NCBI GenBank assembly: GCA_963169355.1
Contig: CAUJCR010000002.1
Location: forward strand, 1 to 64,000
Direction of reading: 5' to 3'
DNA length: 64,000 nucleotides
Source: Bacteroidota bacterium
GTDB lineage: Bacteria > Bacteroidota > Bacteroidia > B-17B0 > Aurantibacillaceae
The notes under the pieces were generated by a model. The model saw only the letters and a program-made list of their open reading frames with translations. It was not told where the DNA came from and did not search any database. A program made the position numbers and the translations under genes. Numbering within the stretch: position 1 is the first letter of the stretch; every line of letters starts with the position of its first letter. Shown in pieces: positions 46,024 through 55,208 of this stretch.

Positions 46024-48555
46024 TTAATCTTTAAACACCTGAAAGAATCCTTGAAACTTTCTTCCATCAGATACATTTAATAAATAAAAATAAGTACCAC
46101 TAGTTACATTAGGTTTCCAATCGTTCTTATAATCATCACTTGAATAAAGTTTATTACCCCAACGGTTATAAATGATGACTTGAGAACCTGGGAAGCGTTC
46201 TAAGCCATTAATTTTAAAATATTCATTTACCCCATCACCATTTGGTGTAACAACGTTTGGAACAATCACATTACAATCAACGCTATTAATATCCATTACT
46301 AAAGTATCTTTATATAAACATTGGTCGGTAACAACAATTGTATAAGTACCATTGCTTGGCATTACAGATTGAGTAAAACTATAAGTATAGTTAGTTGTAT
46401 CAAAAGGAACGATGCCACCAGAAGGCAATAACCATTCAACTCCATAAGGTGAATTTCCGCCTTCGATTCTTACGGTAATGTTTAAAATAGAATCTAAACA
46501 GAATACAACAGGCGAAGTGTTTGTAATTTGAGGTGCTGCTGTATTAAGTGTTGGAGAATATACAGCCGTAGAAGTACAGCCAGCTACACTAGTTCCAATT
46601 ACTGTATAAGTGGCATTTACTGTAGGAGTAACACTTATTGAACTAGTTGTTTGACCCGTGTTCCAAGAATAAGTATCGGCACCTAATGCTGTAATAGTAG
46701 TCGATTGTCCTGCACAATATGGACTACCGCTTAAAGTAAGTGTTGGGATTGAATTAACTGTAACAGTGTAAACTGTAAAGTTTATACAAGCGCCTACGGC
46801 TGAAGTTACAGAGTAAGTTGTGTTTGCACTAGGAGTTACCGTTATAGATGGTGCTGTACTTCCAGTATTCCAAGTATATGTTGTGCTTCCTGATGCAGTT
46901 AATACAGTACTTTCACCGTTACATATTGAATTATTTCCTGTAATGGAAAGTGGTACGCCAATTACAGTAACACTTGTTACAGCTGTATTAGTACATAAAC
47001 CATTAGCACCTATTACTGTATAATTTGTATTAGCACTTGGTGTAACTAATAAGGTGTCGTTTGATGCGCCAGTACTCCACGAATAAGTGGTAGCACCTGT
47101 TGCTGTAAGTGTGGCCGTATAACCAGCACACACCGTAGCACTATTTACAACCACCGTTGGAACAGCCACAGGCGTAAGTGTAACTTGTTTTGTAACCGGT
47201 TTATTACAGATATCATTTACCGTAATAGTATATACCGTTGGTGAATTGATAGGAGGTGTTGTAATTGTTGGTGTGTTGGCGGTTGGTGCTGTCCAAGTGT
47301 AGGTATAAGCAGGATATCCATTAGATGCGTTAGCATTAAGCGTAACCGTAGCACCACTACACACGCCTACATCGCCTTGTCCTATGGTAATGGGGATATA
47401 ATCTTTAATATATAAATTAAACTTTAATGCGTTACTAGATAAGCAACTTACACTACTAGTTACAAAACTCGACATCTCAAATTTAATAGTATCTGTGCCT
47501 TCTACTAAGTTATCTTGAAAAGCTTTTATATTACAAAACTTAATCGTATCTTGATTAGCAGCAAAGTGCAATACTGTTGGCCACGAAAAACTAGGATTAC
47601 CAACTTGTTCGTAATCTGTGCCCAAAATAGCATTTCCTCCAACTGTTAATTGAAACGAATCGGCATTAGCAATATTACCATGTCTGATAAAATAAGCGCA
47701 ATATGTATTACAATCTTCTACTAAAATTGAATCAGGAATAAAAGTACTTGAATTAACCGTAAATACATTTAACGGAGGTAAACTACTAAAAGAACCACCT
47801 TCTAAAAATACACCCGAATCATAAATACCATCTCCACCATCAGCAATCGCAATTTTAATATGATACGTTTGACCACAAACCACTTTTTCAAGTGCATAAA
47901 GAATAGTTGTAAATCCATCAAACTGACTATTAATGGTGTTACCAGCATTACTTCTATAATAAGCGGCGTTTGATCCAGCATTTACATTATCAATGGATAC
48001 AGGAGTTGATGAACCTGGGATTAATGCAATATTTTTATTTGTATAATTTCCTCCTGAAGGATTAGGTCCAGTTAAGAAAAAGGCAAAGGCATCATTCACT
48101 CCCGCGTTCACGTATTCTGGATATTCTTCGGAGGCAAAGCAATATCTAAATTTCACCGAGTCGCCAGTAGGCACAAAATCAAATTCTAGAACAGCTGCAT
48201 CAAAGGTTGTATTCCCAGAAACCGCATTAAGTTGAGTATCCCCAGGTTTATTTAAGTTTGTTCCGTTACTTGGCGATGAGTTTGGCCCTTGTGGACCAAA
48301 GGGAGAAGCAGTTGAAGCGTTTCCTGTACTTAAATATACACCTGCTAATATCCCAATATTAGTACTTGCTGTTGCGTTAAATTTAGCTATAGCATTCAAA
48401 TCGCCTGTAAACGTAATATTAGTAGCTGTAACCCCTGTTCCTAATAATACATTTTGTACTAACTGTTGTGGCGTGAGTGTTAATGTAGTTACTAATTGTG
48501 CTTTACTAAGCAAGGTAAAGGAAGCTAAAATGATAGTAGTAATAATTTTTTTCAT
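46024..48555 (-). CDS. Choice-of-anchor L surface protein with Ig-like repeats and T9SS type B domain
   Basis: 843 residues. Signal peptide 1-19 (IITTIILASFTLLSKA). Residues ~25-265 are a choice-of-anchor L domain (LVQNVLLGTGVTATNITFTG, FRYCFASEEYPEYVNAGVND, GGDGIYDSGVFLEGGSF). A Calx-beta-like region follows (~270-390). Then come four Ig-like repeats of ~67 residues at ~395-680, each with a TATYSWSTGAS or STTYTWNTGST core and a SVTPSANTTYSVT end, so near-identical that DNA-level repetition is expected. The C-terminal ~90 residues are type B (VVTPNGDGVNEYFKING, IYNRWGNKLYSSDDY). First gene of the two-gene surface operon. Likely adhesin or matrix protein. Confidence 0.88.
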   Translation of the reverse strand: MKKIITTIILASFTLLSKAQLVTTLTLTPQQLVQNVLLGTGVTATNITFTGDLNAIAKFNATASTNIGILAGVYLSTGNASTASPFGPQGPNSSPSNGTNLNKPGDTQLNAVSGNTTFDAAVLEFDFVPTGDSVKFRYCFASEEYPEYVNAGVNDAFAFFLTGPNPSGGNYTNKNIALIPGSSTPVSIDNVNAGSNAAYYRSNAGNTINSQFDGFTTILYALEKVVCGQTYHIKIAIADGGDGIYDSGVFLEGGSFSSLPPLNVFTVNSSTFIPDSILVEDCNTYCAYFIRHGNIANADSFQLTVGGNAILGTDYEQVGNPSFSWPTVLHFAANQDTIKFCNIKAFQDNLVEGTDTIKFEMSSFVTSSVSCLSSNALKFNLYIKDYIPITIGQGDVGVCSGATVTLNANASNGYPAYTYTWTAPTANTPTITTPPINSPTVYTITVNDICNKPVTKQVTLTPVAVPTVVVNSATVCAGYTATLTATGATTYSWSTGASNDTLLVTPSANTNYTVIGANGLCTNTAVTSVTVIGVPLSITGNNSICNGESTVLTASGSTTYTWNTGSTAPSITVTPSANTTYSVTSAVGACINFTVYTVTVNSIPTLTLSGSPYCAGQSTTITALGADTYSWNTGQTTSSISVTPTVNATYTVIGTSVAGCTSTAVYSPTLNTAAPQITNTSPVVFCLDSILNITVRIEGGNSPYGVEWLLPSGGIVPFDTTNYTYSFTQSVMPSNGTYTIVVTDQCLYKDTLVMDINSVDCNVIVPNVVTPNGDGVNEYFKINGLERFPGSQVIIYNRWGNKLYSSDDYKNDWKPNVTSGTYFYLLNVSDGRKFQGFFQVFKD

Positions 48556-48735
48556 CGTACTTAATTAAGTTATAGTTTGCTATTAATTTTTTATATACTT
48601 CATTGAATAATCTAAACTTTTTTAGAAGTTAGGGAATGATAAAAATAAATGATGAATCACTAATTAACAATTTTTTTACTCATTAAAATCGTAATCCCAA
48701 TAAAAAAAGTACATTAGTACCAAAATTCTACAACA

Positions 48736-50121
48736 ATGGAACACGAATTAATTAAAAATTACCTTTCTACACATAAAGAGCGCTTTTTAAATGAGCTAAC
48801 CGAATTGTTAAAAATACCATCCATTAGCGCTAAGCCCGAACATAAAAACGATATGCAAAAAACGGCTGAAGCAGTTAAACAACGTTTAATAGAAGCCGGT
48901 GTAGATAAAGCAGAAATTTGCCAAACAAAAGGTTATCCTGTAGTGTATGCCGAAAAAATAATTGACCCTAACAAACCTACAGTTGTAGTATATGGACACT
49001 ACGATGTACAACCTGCCGAACCTCTTGATTTATGGGACTCTCCACCCTTTGAACCTGTTATTAAAAAAACCGACATTCATCCAGAGGGCGCCATTTTTGC
49101 ACGTGGAAGTTGTGATGATAAAGGGCAAATGTACATGCATGTAAAGGCTTTTGAGATAATGATAAAAACCAACACACTACCATGTAATGTGAAGTTTATG
49201 ATAGAAGGGGAAGAAGAAGTAGGTTCACCTAGTTTAGGACCTTGGATTATTGAAAATAAAGAAAAATTAAAAGGAGATATTATTTTAATTTCAGATACAT
49301 CGGTCATTGCAAATGATACACCAAGCATTGATTGTGGATTGAGAGGATTAGCATACATGGAAGTAGAAGTTACTGGCCCAAATCGTGATTTACATAGTGG
49401 TGTGTATGGTGGGGCAGTAGCTAATCCTATAAATGTATTATGTAAAATGATTGCATCTTGCCATGATGAAAATAATCATATTACCATACCTGGTTTTTAC
49501 GACAAGGTACAAACATTAAGTACAGCAGAAAGAAATGAAATGGCAAAAGCACCATTTGACATCAATGAGTTTAAAAAAGATTTGGGGATTAACGATGTGC
49601 AAGGCGAAAAAGATTTTACAACCAACGAACGTACTGGAATAAGACCAACCCTTGATGTAAATGGTATTTGGGGAGGTTATATTGGCGAAGGCGCCAAAAC
49701 CGTGTTGCCATCAAAAGCATTTGCAAAAATATCAATGCGGTTAGTTCCAAATCAAAATTCAGATGAGATTAGTAAATTATTCCAATCCTACTTTGAAAGC
49801 ATCGCTCCAGCATCGGTAGTGGTTAATGTAAAACCGCATCATGGCGGTGAACCAGTGGTTGTACCAACCGACTCTAAAGGATTTATGGCGGCTAGTCATG
49901 CTATGCAAGATGCTTATGGTAAAAAACCAATACCAACAAGAGGCGGAGGCAGTATTCCTATTGTAGCTTTATTTAAAAAAGAATTAGGATTAGATAGTAT
50001 TTTAATGGGCTTTGGCTTAGATAGCGATGCTTTACACTCGCCCAACGAGCACTATGGTTTATTTAATTATTATAAAGGCATTGAAACCATTCCTTTATTT
50101 TATAAATACTTTGCGCAATAA
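48736..50121 (+). CDS. M20 family dipeptidase
   Basis: 461 residues. Zinc metallopeptidase. VVVYGHYDVQPAEPLDLWDSPPFEP (His and Asp ligands), GSCDDKGQMYMHVKA (bridging Asp), MIEGEEEVGSP (general base Glu and ligand), SRDLHSGVYGG-like RDLHSGVYGGAVANP and the final SPNEHYGLFNYYKGIE are the standard M20 dipeptidase blocks. The lid/dimer domain lies at ~200-360. Cytosolic, as no signal is seen. A near-consensus TACATTAG lies about 20 bp before the ATG. Operon with the flavoprotein 3 bp downstream. Confidence 0.93.
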   Translation: MEHELIKNYLSTHKERFLNELTELLKIPSISAKPEHKNDMQKTAEAVKQRLIEAGVDKAEICQTKGYPVVYAEKIIDPNKPTVVVYGHYDVQPAEPLDLWDSPPFEPVIKKTDIHPEGAIFARGSCDDKGQMYMHVKAFEIMIKTNTLPCNVKFMIEGEEEVGSPSLGPWIIENKEKLKGDIILISDTSVIANDTPSIDCGLRGLAYMEVEVTGPNRDLHSGVYGGAVANPINVLCKMIASCHDENNHITIPGFYDKVQTLSTAERNEMAKAPFDINEFKKDLGINDVQGEKDFTTNERTGIRPTLDVNGIWGGYIGEGAKTVLPSKAFAKISMRLVPNQNSDEISKLFQSYFESIAPASVVVNVKPHHGGEPVVVPTDSKGFMAASHAMQDAYGKKPIPTRGGGSIPIVALFKKELGLDSILMGFGLDSDALHSPNEHYGLFNYYKGIETIPLFYKYFAQ

Positions 50122-50124
50122 AGT

Positions 50125-51327
50125 TTGATTAAAAAATCAATAGCCATTATTGGTGGTGGTTCGGCATCATTGATGTTGGCTAGTGGTATTGACACACAAA
50201 AATTTGATGTAACCATTTACGAAAAAAACAAAGCCCTTGGCAGAAAATTTTTAGTAGCGGGCGATGGTGGTTTAAACTTAACACATTCCGAAGAATTACC
50301 GGATTTTATAACACGCTATGTGCCTCATTCGTTCATGGCACCATATATTAACCACTTTTCTAATCAAAATTTAAGAGATTATTTAAACGCATTAGGCATC
50401 CATACATTTGTAGGCACAAGCAAAAGAGTATTTCCAAAAAAAGGAATAAAACCCATTCAGGTTCTTAAATCATTTGAGCAACTTTGTATCAGCCATAATG
50501 TAAAATTTCAATTTGATTATACATGGAAAGGCTGGAAGGATAAGGGATTATATTTTGAAAACAATCATCAACAAAGTTTTGTAGTAGATGCTGATATAGT
50601 AGTGTTTGCTTTAGGTGGCGCTAGTTGGAAAGTTACAGGAAGCGATGGCGCATGGTTAAATTATTTTACCGAAAAACAAATTACAACAGTGCCATTTATG
50701 CCATCTAACTGCGCCTATCAAATTAATTGGGAAGCATCATTAATGCATCAACACGCAGGTTCTGCACTAAAAAACTGTAGCTTTAAGTGCGCAGAACAAA
50801 GCAAAAAAGGCGAAGTGGTTGTTACTAAATTTGGTATAGAAGGCAATGCGGTGTATGCATTAAGCCCAAGTATTAGAAAAGAATTATTACAACACGGAAA
50901 AGCTTTATTGTATATTGATTTTAAACCCGAATTCTCGAAAGATGATATACTGTTACGTTATCAACGCTTCAAAAAAAACAGTATGAAATCTTTTTTAAAA
51001 GACCATTTACACTTAACCGACTTACAAATTGACCTTTTAAAAAATACTACCAATAAAGAAACATATAACTCTATTAATTTAATTACCGATAAAATAAAAT
51101 CATTTGAGGTTGTCATTGTTGGCTTTGCTCCTATCGACCAAGCTATCTCAACAGTTGGCGGCATTCATATAGAAGAACTTAACTCTCACCTAGAATTAAA
51201 AAAACTACCTCATCATTATTGCATAGGCGAGATGATAGATTGGGACGCACCAACAGGAGGTTACTTACTACAAGCTTGCTTTAGTATGGGAAAATATTTA
51301 GCCGATTACCTTAATCAAAATAACTAA
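50125..51327 (+). CDS. BaiN/HI0933-like FAD-dependent oxidoreductase
   Basis: 400 residues, TTG start 3 bp after the dipeptidase stop. FAD-binding GxGxxS-type loop IAIIGGGSASLMLASG at ~6-21; KALGRKFLVAGDGGLNLTH is the family signature; VFALGGASWKVTGSDG and a C-terminal VGGIHIEEL and GEMIDWDAPTGGYLLQACFSMG close the FAD site. Related flavoproteins include bile-acid 7-alpha-dehydroxylation protein BaiN and HI0933, with few known substrates. Function is unassigned beyond FAD-dependent oxidoreduction. Cytosolic. Confidence 0.88.
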   Translation: MIKKSIAIIGGGSASLMLASGIDTQKFDVTIYEKNKALGRKFLVAGDGGLNLTHSEELPDFITRYVPHSFMAPYINHFSNQNLRDYLNALGIHTFVGTSKRVFPKKGIKPIQVLKSFEQLCISHNVKFQFDYTWKGWKDKGLYFENNHQQSFVVDADIVVFALGGASWKVTGSDGAWLNYFTEKQITTVPFMPSNCAYQINWEASLMHQHAGSALKNCSFKCAEQSKKGEVVVTKFGIEGNAVYALSPSIRKELLQHGKALLYIDFKPEFSKDDILLRYQRFKKNSMKSFLKDHLHLTDLQIDLLKNTTNKETYNSINLITDKIKSFEVVIVGFAPIDQAISTVGGIHIEELNSHLELKKLPHHYCIGEMIDWDAPTGGYLLQACFSMGKYLADYLNQNN

Positions 51328-51382
51328 GCCTATTTCAAAATAATCTTGTAAATTAGTAGGCTCTCAAATTTTACAATTATTT

Positions 51383-52801
51383 GTGCAACATATAAAAGCA
51401 TATTTCGATAAACTAGCAACTTCTAAAAAAGGAAGAGGCTTATCCAATTATTATTGGAAAGAAATTACTAATTATTGTAATTATTTTTCGCACGAAGATA
51501 GCTCGGTGCTTGAGATTGGCTGTGGAAGTGGAGATTTATTGGCTGGTATTGCTGGCAACAGAAAAGTGGGAATTGATTTTAGTGAAAAACAAATAGCTTG
51601 GGCAAAAGAAAAATATGCCAATACCTCTATTGAATTTTTGGTAATGGATGCTAATCACATCACATTAAACGAACAGTTCGATTACATCATTATTAGTAAT
51701 TTAATTGGCTTTGTAGATGATGTACAAGCGGTGTTTGAGCAAGTACAAAAGGTTTGTCATCCAAATACAAAAATAATTGTACAATATTACAACTCTCTGT
51801 GGGAGCCTGTTTTAAAACTTGCAGAAATAATTGGACTAAAAACAAAATCGCCATTGCAAAATTGGTTAAACTCCAAAGACGTTAATAATTTATTATTTGT
51901 ATCGGGCTTTGATGTTTATAGAAATAGTAAACGGTTTATTTTTCCATTATACATTCCTTTAATTGCCGAGCTGTTTAATTTAGTACTGGCCAAATTTCCA
52001 TTTTTCAGATTTTTTAGTTTAAACAATTATAGTTTCGCAAAACCGCTTCCGCAAAGTAATCAAGATGAATATAAAACAAAATATTCAACTACCGTAGTTA
52101 TACCTGCGCGTAACGAAAGTGGCAACATTGAAAACGCTATTACACGTTTACCAAAATTTGGCAAACACGTTGAGATTATTTTTATTGAAGGAAATAGCAC
52201 AGATGATACCTGGCAAAAAATACAAGAGATACAACAAAAGTATAAAGACACACACGACATAAAGATAGGACAACAAAAAGGAAAAGGAAAAGCAGATGCT
52301 GTAAGAGAAGGTTATAAAATAGCTACTGGAGATATTTTAATGATTTTAGATGCCGACCTTACTGTGCCACCCGAAGATATTCCAAAATTTTACGATGCCA
52401 TTGCAAGTAGCAAGGGAGATTTTATAAATGGTACTAGGCTGGTTTATCCAATGGAGAAAGAAGCGATGCGCTTTTTAAATTATTTGGGTAATCATTTTTT
52501 TAGTTGGGCTTTTACGTGGTTGTTAGATCAACGATTTAAAGATACCTTATGCGGCACCAAAGTAATGTTTAGGAAAGATTATATTAAGCTTACTAAAAAC
52601 AGAAAATACTTTGGAGAGTTTGATCCCTTTGGTGATTTTGATTTACTATTTGGTGCTCATAAATTGAATCTTAAAATAGTAGAAATTCCTATTCGTTACC
52701 GAGAAAGAACTTATGGTAGCACTAACATCTCTCGCTTTAAGCATGGTGTTATTTTATTACGCATGTGCGCCTTTGCCAGCAGAAAATGTAAGTTTATTTA
52801 A
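51383..52801 (+). CDS. SAM-dependent methyltransferase - family 2 glycosyltransferase fusion
   Basis: 472 residues, GTG start. N-terminal class I methyltransferase ~1-215: VLEIGCGSGDLLAGI binds SAM, with FDYIIISNLIGFVDD near the catalytic strand. C-terminal GT2, dolichol-phosphate-mannosyltransferase-like, ~230-472: TTVVIPARNESGNIENA, GKGKADAVREGYKIA, LMILDADLTVPPEDIPKFYD (metal-binding DXD) and FKDTLCGTKVMFRKDYI. No membrane anchor in this half. It probably modifies a polyprenyl-linked sugar or glycan, methylating and extending it in one protein (inference). Followed by a perfect terminator. Confidence 0.9.
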   Translation: MQHIKAYFDKLATSKKGRGLSNYYWKEITNYCNYFSHEDSSVLEIGCGSGDLLAGIAGNRKVGIDFSEKQIAWAKEKYANTSIEFLVMDANHITLNEQFDYIIISNLIGFVDDVQAVFEQVQKVCHPNTKIIVQYYNSLWEPVLKLAEIIGLKTKSPLQNWLNSKDVNNLLFVSGFDVYRNSKRFIFPLYIPLIAELFNLVLAKFPFFRFFSLNNYSFAKPLPQSNQDEYKTKYSTTVVIPARNESGNIENAITRLPKFGKHVEIIFIEGNSTDDTWQKIQEIQQKYKDTHDIKIGQQKGKGKADAVREGYKIATGDILMILDADLTVPPEDIPKFYDAIASSKGDFINGTRLVYPMEKEAMRFLNYLGNHFFSWAFTWLLDQRFKDTLCGTKVMFRKDYIKLTKNRKYFGEFDPFGDFDLLFGAHKLNLKIVEIPIRYRERTYGSTNISRFKHGVILLRMCAFASRKCKFI

Positions 52802-52823
52802 CCTACTAAAGACATAAAACAAA

Positions 52824-52855
52824 AAGGCTATCCTGATTTTTGGATAGCCTTTTTT
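52824..52855 (+). terminator. Rho-independent terminator after the fusion gene
   Basis: AAGGCTATCC, loop of 8, GGATAGCCTT: a perfect 10-bp stem followed by a T run. The A run on the left makes it bidirectional. Confidence 0.93.
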
Positions 52856-52872
52856 CTGAGTTTTACAATAAT

Positions 52873-53047
52873 TTAAACCCAGATTGTGCATTAGAAATTG
52901 GTAGTGAGAGTTAAAATCCCTATAAAGTATGAAATTTTACGAATGAAGCATGGCCACTTCTAAGGTGAAAGAGAAAAAATCGAAAAGCTTCATATTTTGT
53001 AGGGATTTTAGCTCGTAATAGAATTGCTAATACGCAATTGAGGTAAA
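52873..53047. repeat. 175-bp imperfect-palindrome repeat, copy A
   Basis: Starts TTAAACCCAGATTGTG and ends CAATTGAGGTAAA. The two ~65-base flanks are imperfect reverse complements (AGTTAAAATCCCTATAAAG against TGTAGGGATTTTAGCTC). The copy is inverted relative to 40938-41112 and about 87% identical by hand. It fills the gap between the terminator and the stop of the Asn-rich gene: the element ends one base before that stop codon. No coding potential. Confidence 0.85.
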
Positions 53048-53800
53048 CTACTCAATATCTAAATCTCTTGCTTTAGTTTTAAGTAATTCCTTATCACTAA
53101 CTTTACTATTAGGCAAACTATTATCAATCTCTGTAGGAGCTAAGGTTGTTGCACCCGCACTTTTAGCACTATTGTTAGTTCTTTGATTACTTTGTTTAAA
53201 TCCAGTGTTATCTTCACCAGTATTGTTGTCAGTTGTTGTGTTACCTTGACGGTAATATGGGTTATTAGGGTCGCTGTATGGGTCAGCATAAGCTCCGCCT
53301 CCGTTAGAAAACCCATAAGGATTATTAAAATAATTTAAAGTATTCCATGCTAAAAATCCAGCACGTTCGGCATGATTTAAGGCACCTGCATAATCACCCC
53401 AAAAATATAATTGTTTAGCATATTGTTGATGACGAATAGCTTTTGCTAACCATGGAGAATATATATCATTCCAATCGCTAAAAGCTAAAGCCTGACCAAT
53501 AACATGAGCCGATTGACGAATAGAATGACGAGCGGCCTTTTTTATTTTATAATAGCTATTATAACAACCATAATTATAATTCGGAGGATAATATCCGCCA
53601 CCTGTTCCAAAATGAATACTTACCCCACCACCAATATGTGGCCCGTTATTATATGCCCACAAGTGCTTATCTGATGAAGAATTAGAGTTTGGATTTGGAT
53701 TTTGGGATTGATTGTTCCCATTATGGTTGCGTTGCGCAAAAGCAGTTAAACTTAAAAAAACTGTACAAATAGTTACTAAGTTTGAAATTGATGTTTTCAT
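53048..53800 (-). CDS. Secreted Asn/Gly-rich protein of unknown function
   Basis: 250 residues, not recognised. Signal peptide 1-22 (ISNLVTICTVFLSLTAFA). The mature start is Asn/Gln/Ser-rich (NHNGNNQSQNPNPNSNSSS). A Gly/Tyr segment (GGGVSIHFGTGGGYYPPNYNYG) leads into a helical core at ~85-155 (KKAARHSIRQSAHVIGQAL, WLAKAIRHQQYAKQLYFWGD, ALNHAERAGFLAWNTL) that looks like a pair of TPR-like helices. The tail is again disordered (TTDNNTGEDNTG). No lipobox and no T9SS domain. It stands alone between the repeat and tgt. Confidence 0.7.
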   Translation of the reverse strand: MKTSISNLVTICTVFLSLTAFAQRNHNGNNQSQNPNPNSNSSSDKHLWAYNNGPHIGGGVSIHFGTGGGYYPPNYNYGCYNSYYKIKKAARHSIRQSAHVIGQALAFSDWNDIYSPWLAKAIRHQQYAKQLYFWGDYAGALNHAERAGFLAWNTLNYFNNPYGFSNGGGAYADPYSDPNNPYYRQGNTTTDNNTGEDNTGFKQSNQRTNNSAKSAGATTLAPTEIDNSLPNSKVSDKELLKTKARDLDIE

Positions 53801-54013
53801 GATTTCTAATTTTTAATATTAGAGAGTCAATGCCTGTGCCAAAACATGCTATTTAACAGAACTTTACATTTGAAATTGGTATCTGGTAGGTTTTGAACCA
53901 TAACTGGTAAATTTAACTATGTATAGCATTAAAAGATACAGGGATTAAGTATTAATTTTTGTAAAATCAACATCTAGTTATTATTAAATAATGCTGTATT
54001 TAGGCTTTAAATG

Positions 54014-54021
54014 TATCTTTG
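54014..54021 (+). promoter_or_regulatory. -7 promoter element of tgt
   Basis: TATCTTTG, exact TAnnTTTG, 21 bases before the TTG start at 54043. Confidence 0.5.
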
Positions 54022-54042
54022 TTTTTTTACTTTTGAAATACA

Positions 54043-55173
54043 TTGAAATTTACACTACAACATAAAGATATTCACTCTAAGGCTAGAGCAGGAATTATAG
54101 AAACGGCACATGGTACTATTCAAACGCCCATATTTATGCCCGTTGGAACAGCAGCCACTGTTAAAGCTGTTCATCAGCATGAGTTAAGAGATGATATAAA
54201 AGCGCAAATCATATTAGGAAACACCTATCATTTATACTTACGCCCAGGATTAGAAGTACTAGAAGCTGCTGGTGGCTTACACCAATTTAACGGCTGGGAA
54301 AAACCAATTCTTACGGATAGTGGCGGTTATCAAGTGTTTTCGTTAGCCTCCTCTAGGAAATTAACCGAAGAAGGTGCTACATTTAAGTCGCATATTGACG
54401 GTAGTAAACATTTATTTACACCTGAAAATGTGATGGATATTGAGCGCACAATAGGCGCCGATATTATGATGGCTTTTGATGAATGTACGCCTTATCCTTG
54501 CGAATATAAATACGCTAAAAACTCATTAGGATTAACACATAGATGGCTAGATAGGTGTATTAACCGATTTAATGAAACAGAGCCAAAGTATGGCTATGAG
54601 CAAACCTTGTTTCCTATAGTTCAAGGTTCGGTTTATAAAGATTTAAGAATTCAATCTGCAGAATATATTGCCTCAAAAAATGCAGAGGGAAATGCCATTG
54701 GTGGATTATCAGTTGGAGAGCCCGCAGAAGACATGTATGCTATGACCGAAGTGGTTTGCCAAATTTTACCGTTGGATAAACCTAGGTATTTAATGGGTGT
54801 GGGAACACCTGTGAATATTTTAGAGAGTATTGCCTTAGGCATTGACATGTTTGATTGTGTAATGCCAACTAGAAATGCCCGACATGGTTTATTATTTACT
54901 CAAAACGGTATTATTAATATAAAAAACGAAAAGTGGAAAAATGATTTTTCGCCACTAGATGAAAGTGGAACAAGTTATGTAGATAAAGTTTATACAAAAG
55001 CCTACCTAAGACATTTGTTAGTTTGTGGGGAGTTTTTAGCTGCACAAATTGCGAGTATTCATAACTTAGCATTTTATTTATGGCTTGTAAACGAAGCACG
55101 ACAAAAAATAATTGAGGGCACTTTTTACGACTGGAAAAATAAAATGGTAAAACAATTATCGCAACGATTATAA
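54043..55173 (+). CDS. tgt: tRNA-guanine transglycosylase, zinc cysteines absent
   Basis: 376 residues, TTG start. Exchanges G34 for queuine precursor preQ1 in tRNAs with GUN anticodons. IFMPVGTAATVKAV, ILTDSGGYQVFSL (nucleophile-region Asp), GGLSVGEPAEDMYAM, YLMGVGTPVNILESIALG and the catalytic DMFDCVMPTRNARHG are all intact. In the usual enzyme the next block carries CDCYTC, three of the zinc ligands. Here the matching place, ~305-315 after FSPLDES, reads GTSYVD, with no Cys, though AYLRHLL and the IHNLAFYL His are present. I recall Bacteroidota relatives with the same change, but cannot check. Confidence 0.94.
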   Translation: MKFTLQHKDIHSKARAGIIETAHGTIQTPIFMPVGTAATVKAVHQHELRDDIKAQIILGNTYHLYLRPGLEVLEAAGGLHQFNGWEKPILTDSGGYQVFSLASSRKLTEEGATFKSHIDGSKHLFTPENVMDIERTIGADIMMAFDECTPYPCEYKYAKNSLGLTHRWLDRCINRFNETEPKYGYEQTLFPIVQGSVYKDLRIQSAEYIASKNAEGNAIGGLSVGEPAEDMYAMTEVVCQILPLDKPRYLMGVGTPVNILESIALGIDMFDCVMPTRNARHGLLFTQNGIINIKNEKWKNDFSPLDESGTSYVDKVYTKAYLRHLLVCGEFLAAQIASIHNLAFYLWLVNEARQKIIEGTFYDWKNKMVKQLSQRL

Positions 55174-55208
55174 AAACAAAATTTTATCTCTAAAAACATA
55201 CTTATTAG

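Noticed and set aside
53865-53872. A TACATTTG element 170 bp before tgt as promoter of a small RNA
   Set aside because: Only a nine-codon frame follows and there is no terminator hairpin; tgt has a nearer element at 54014.
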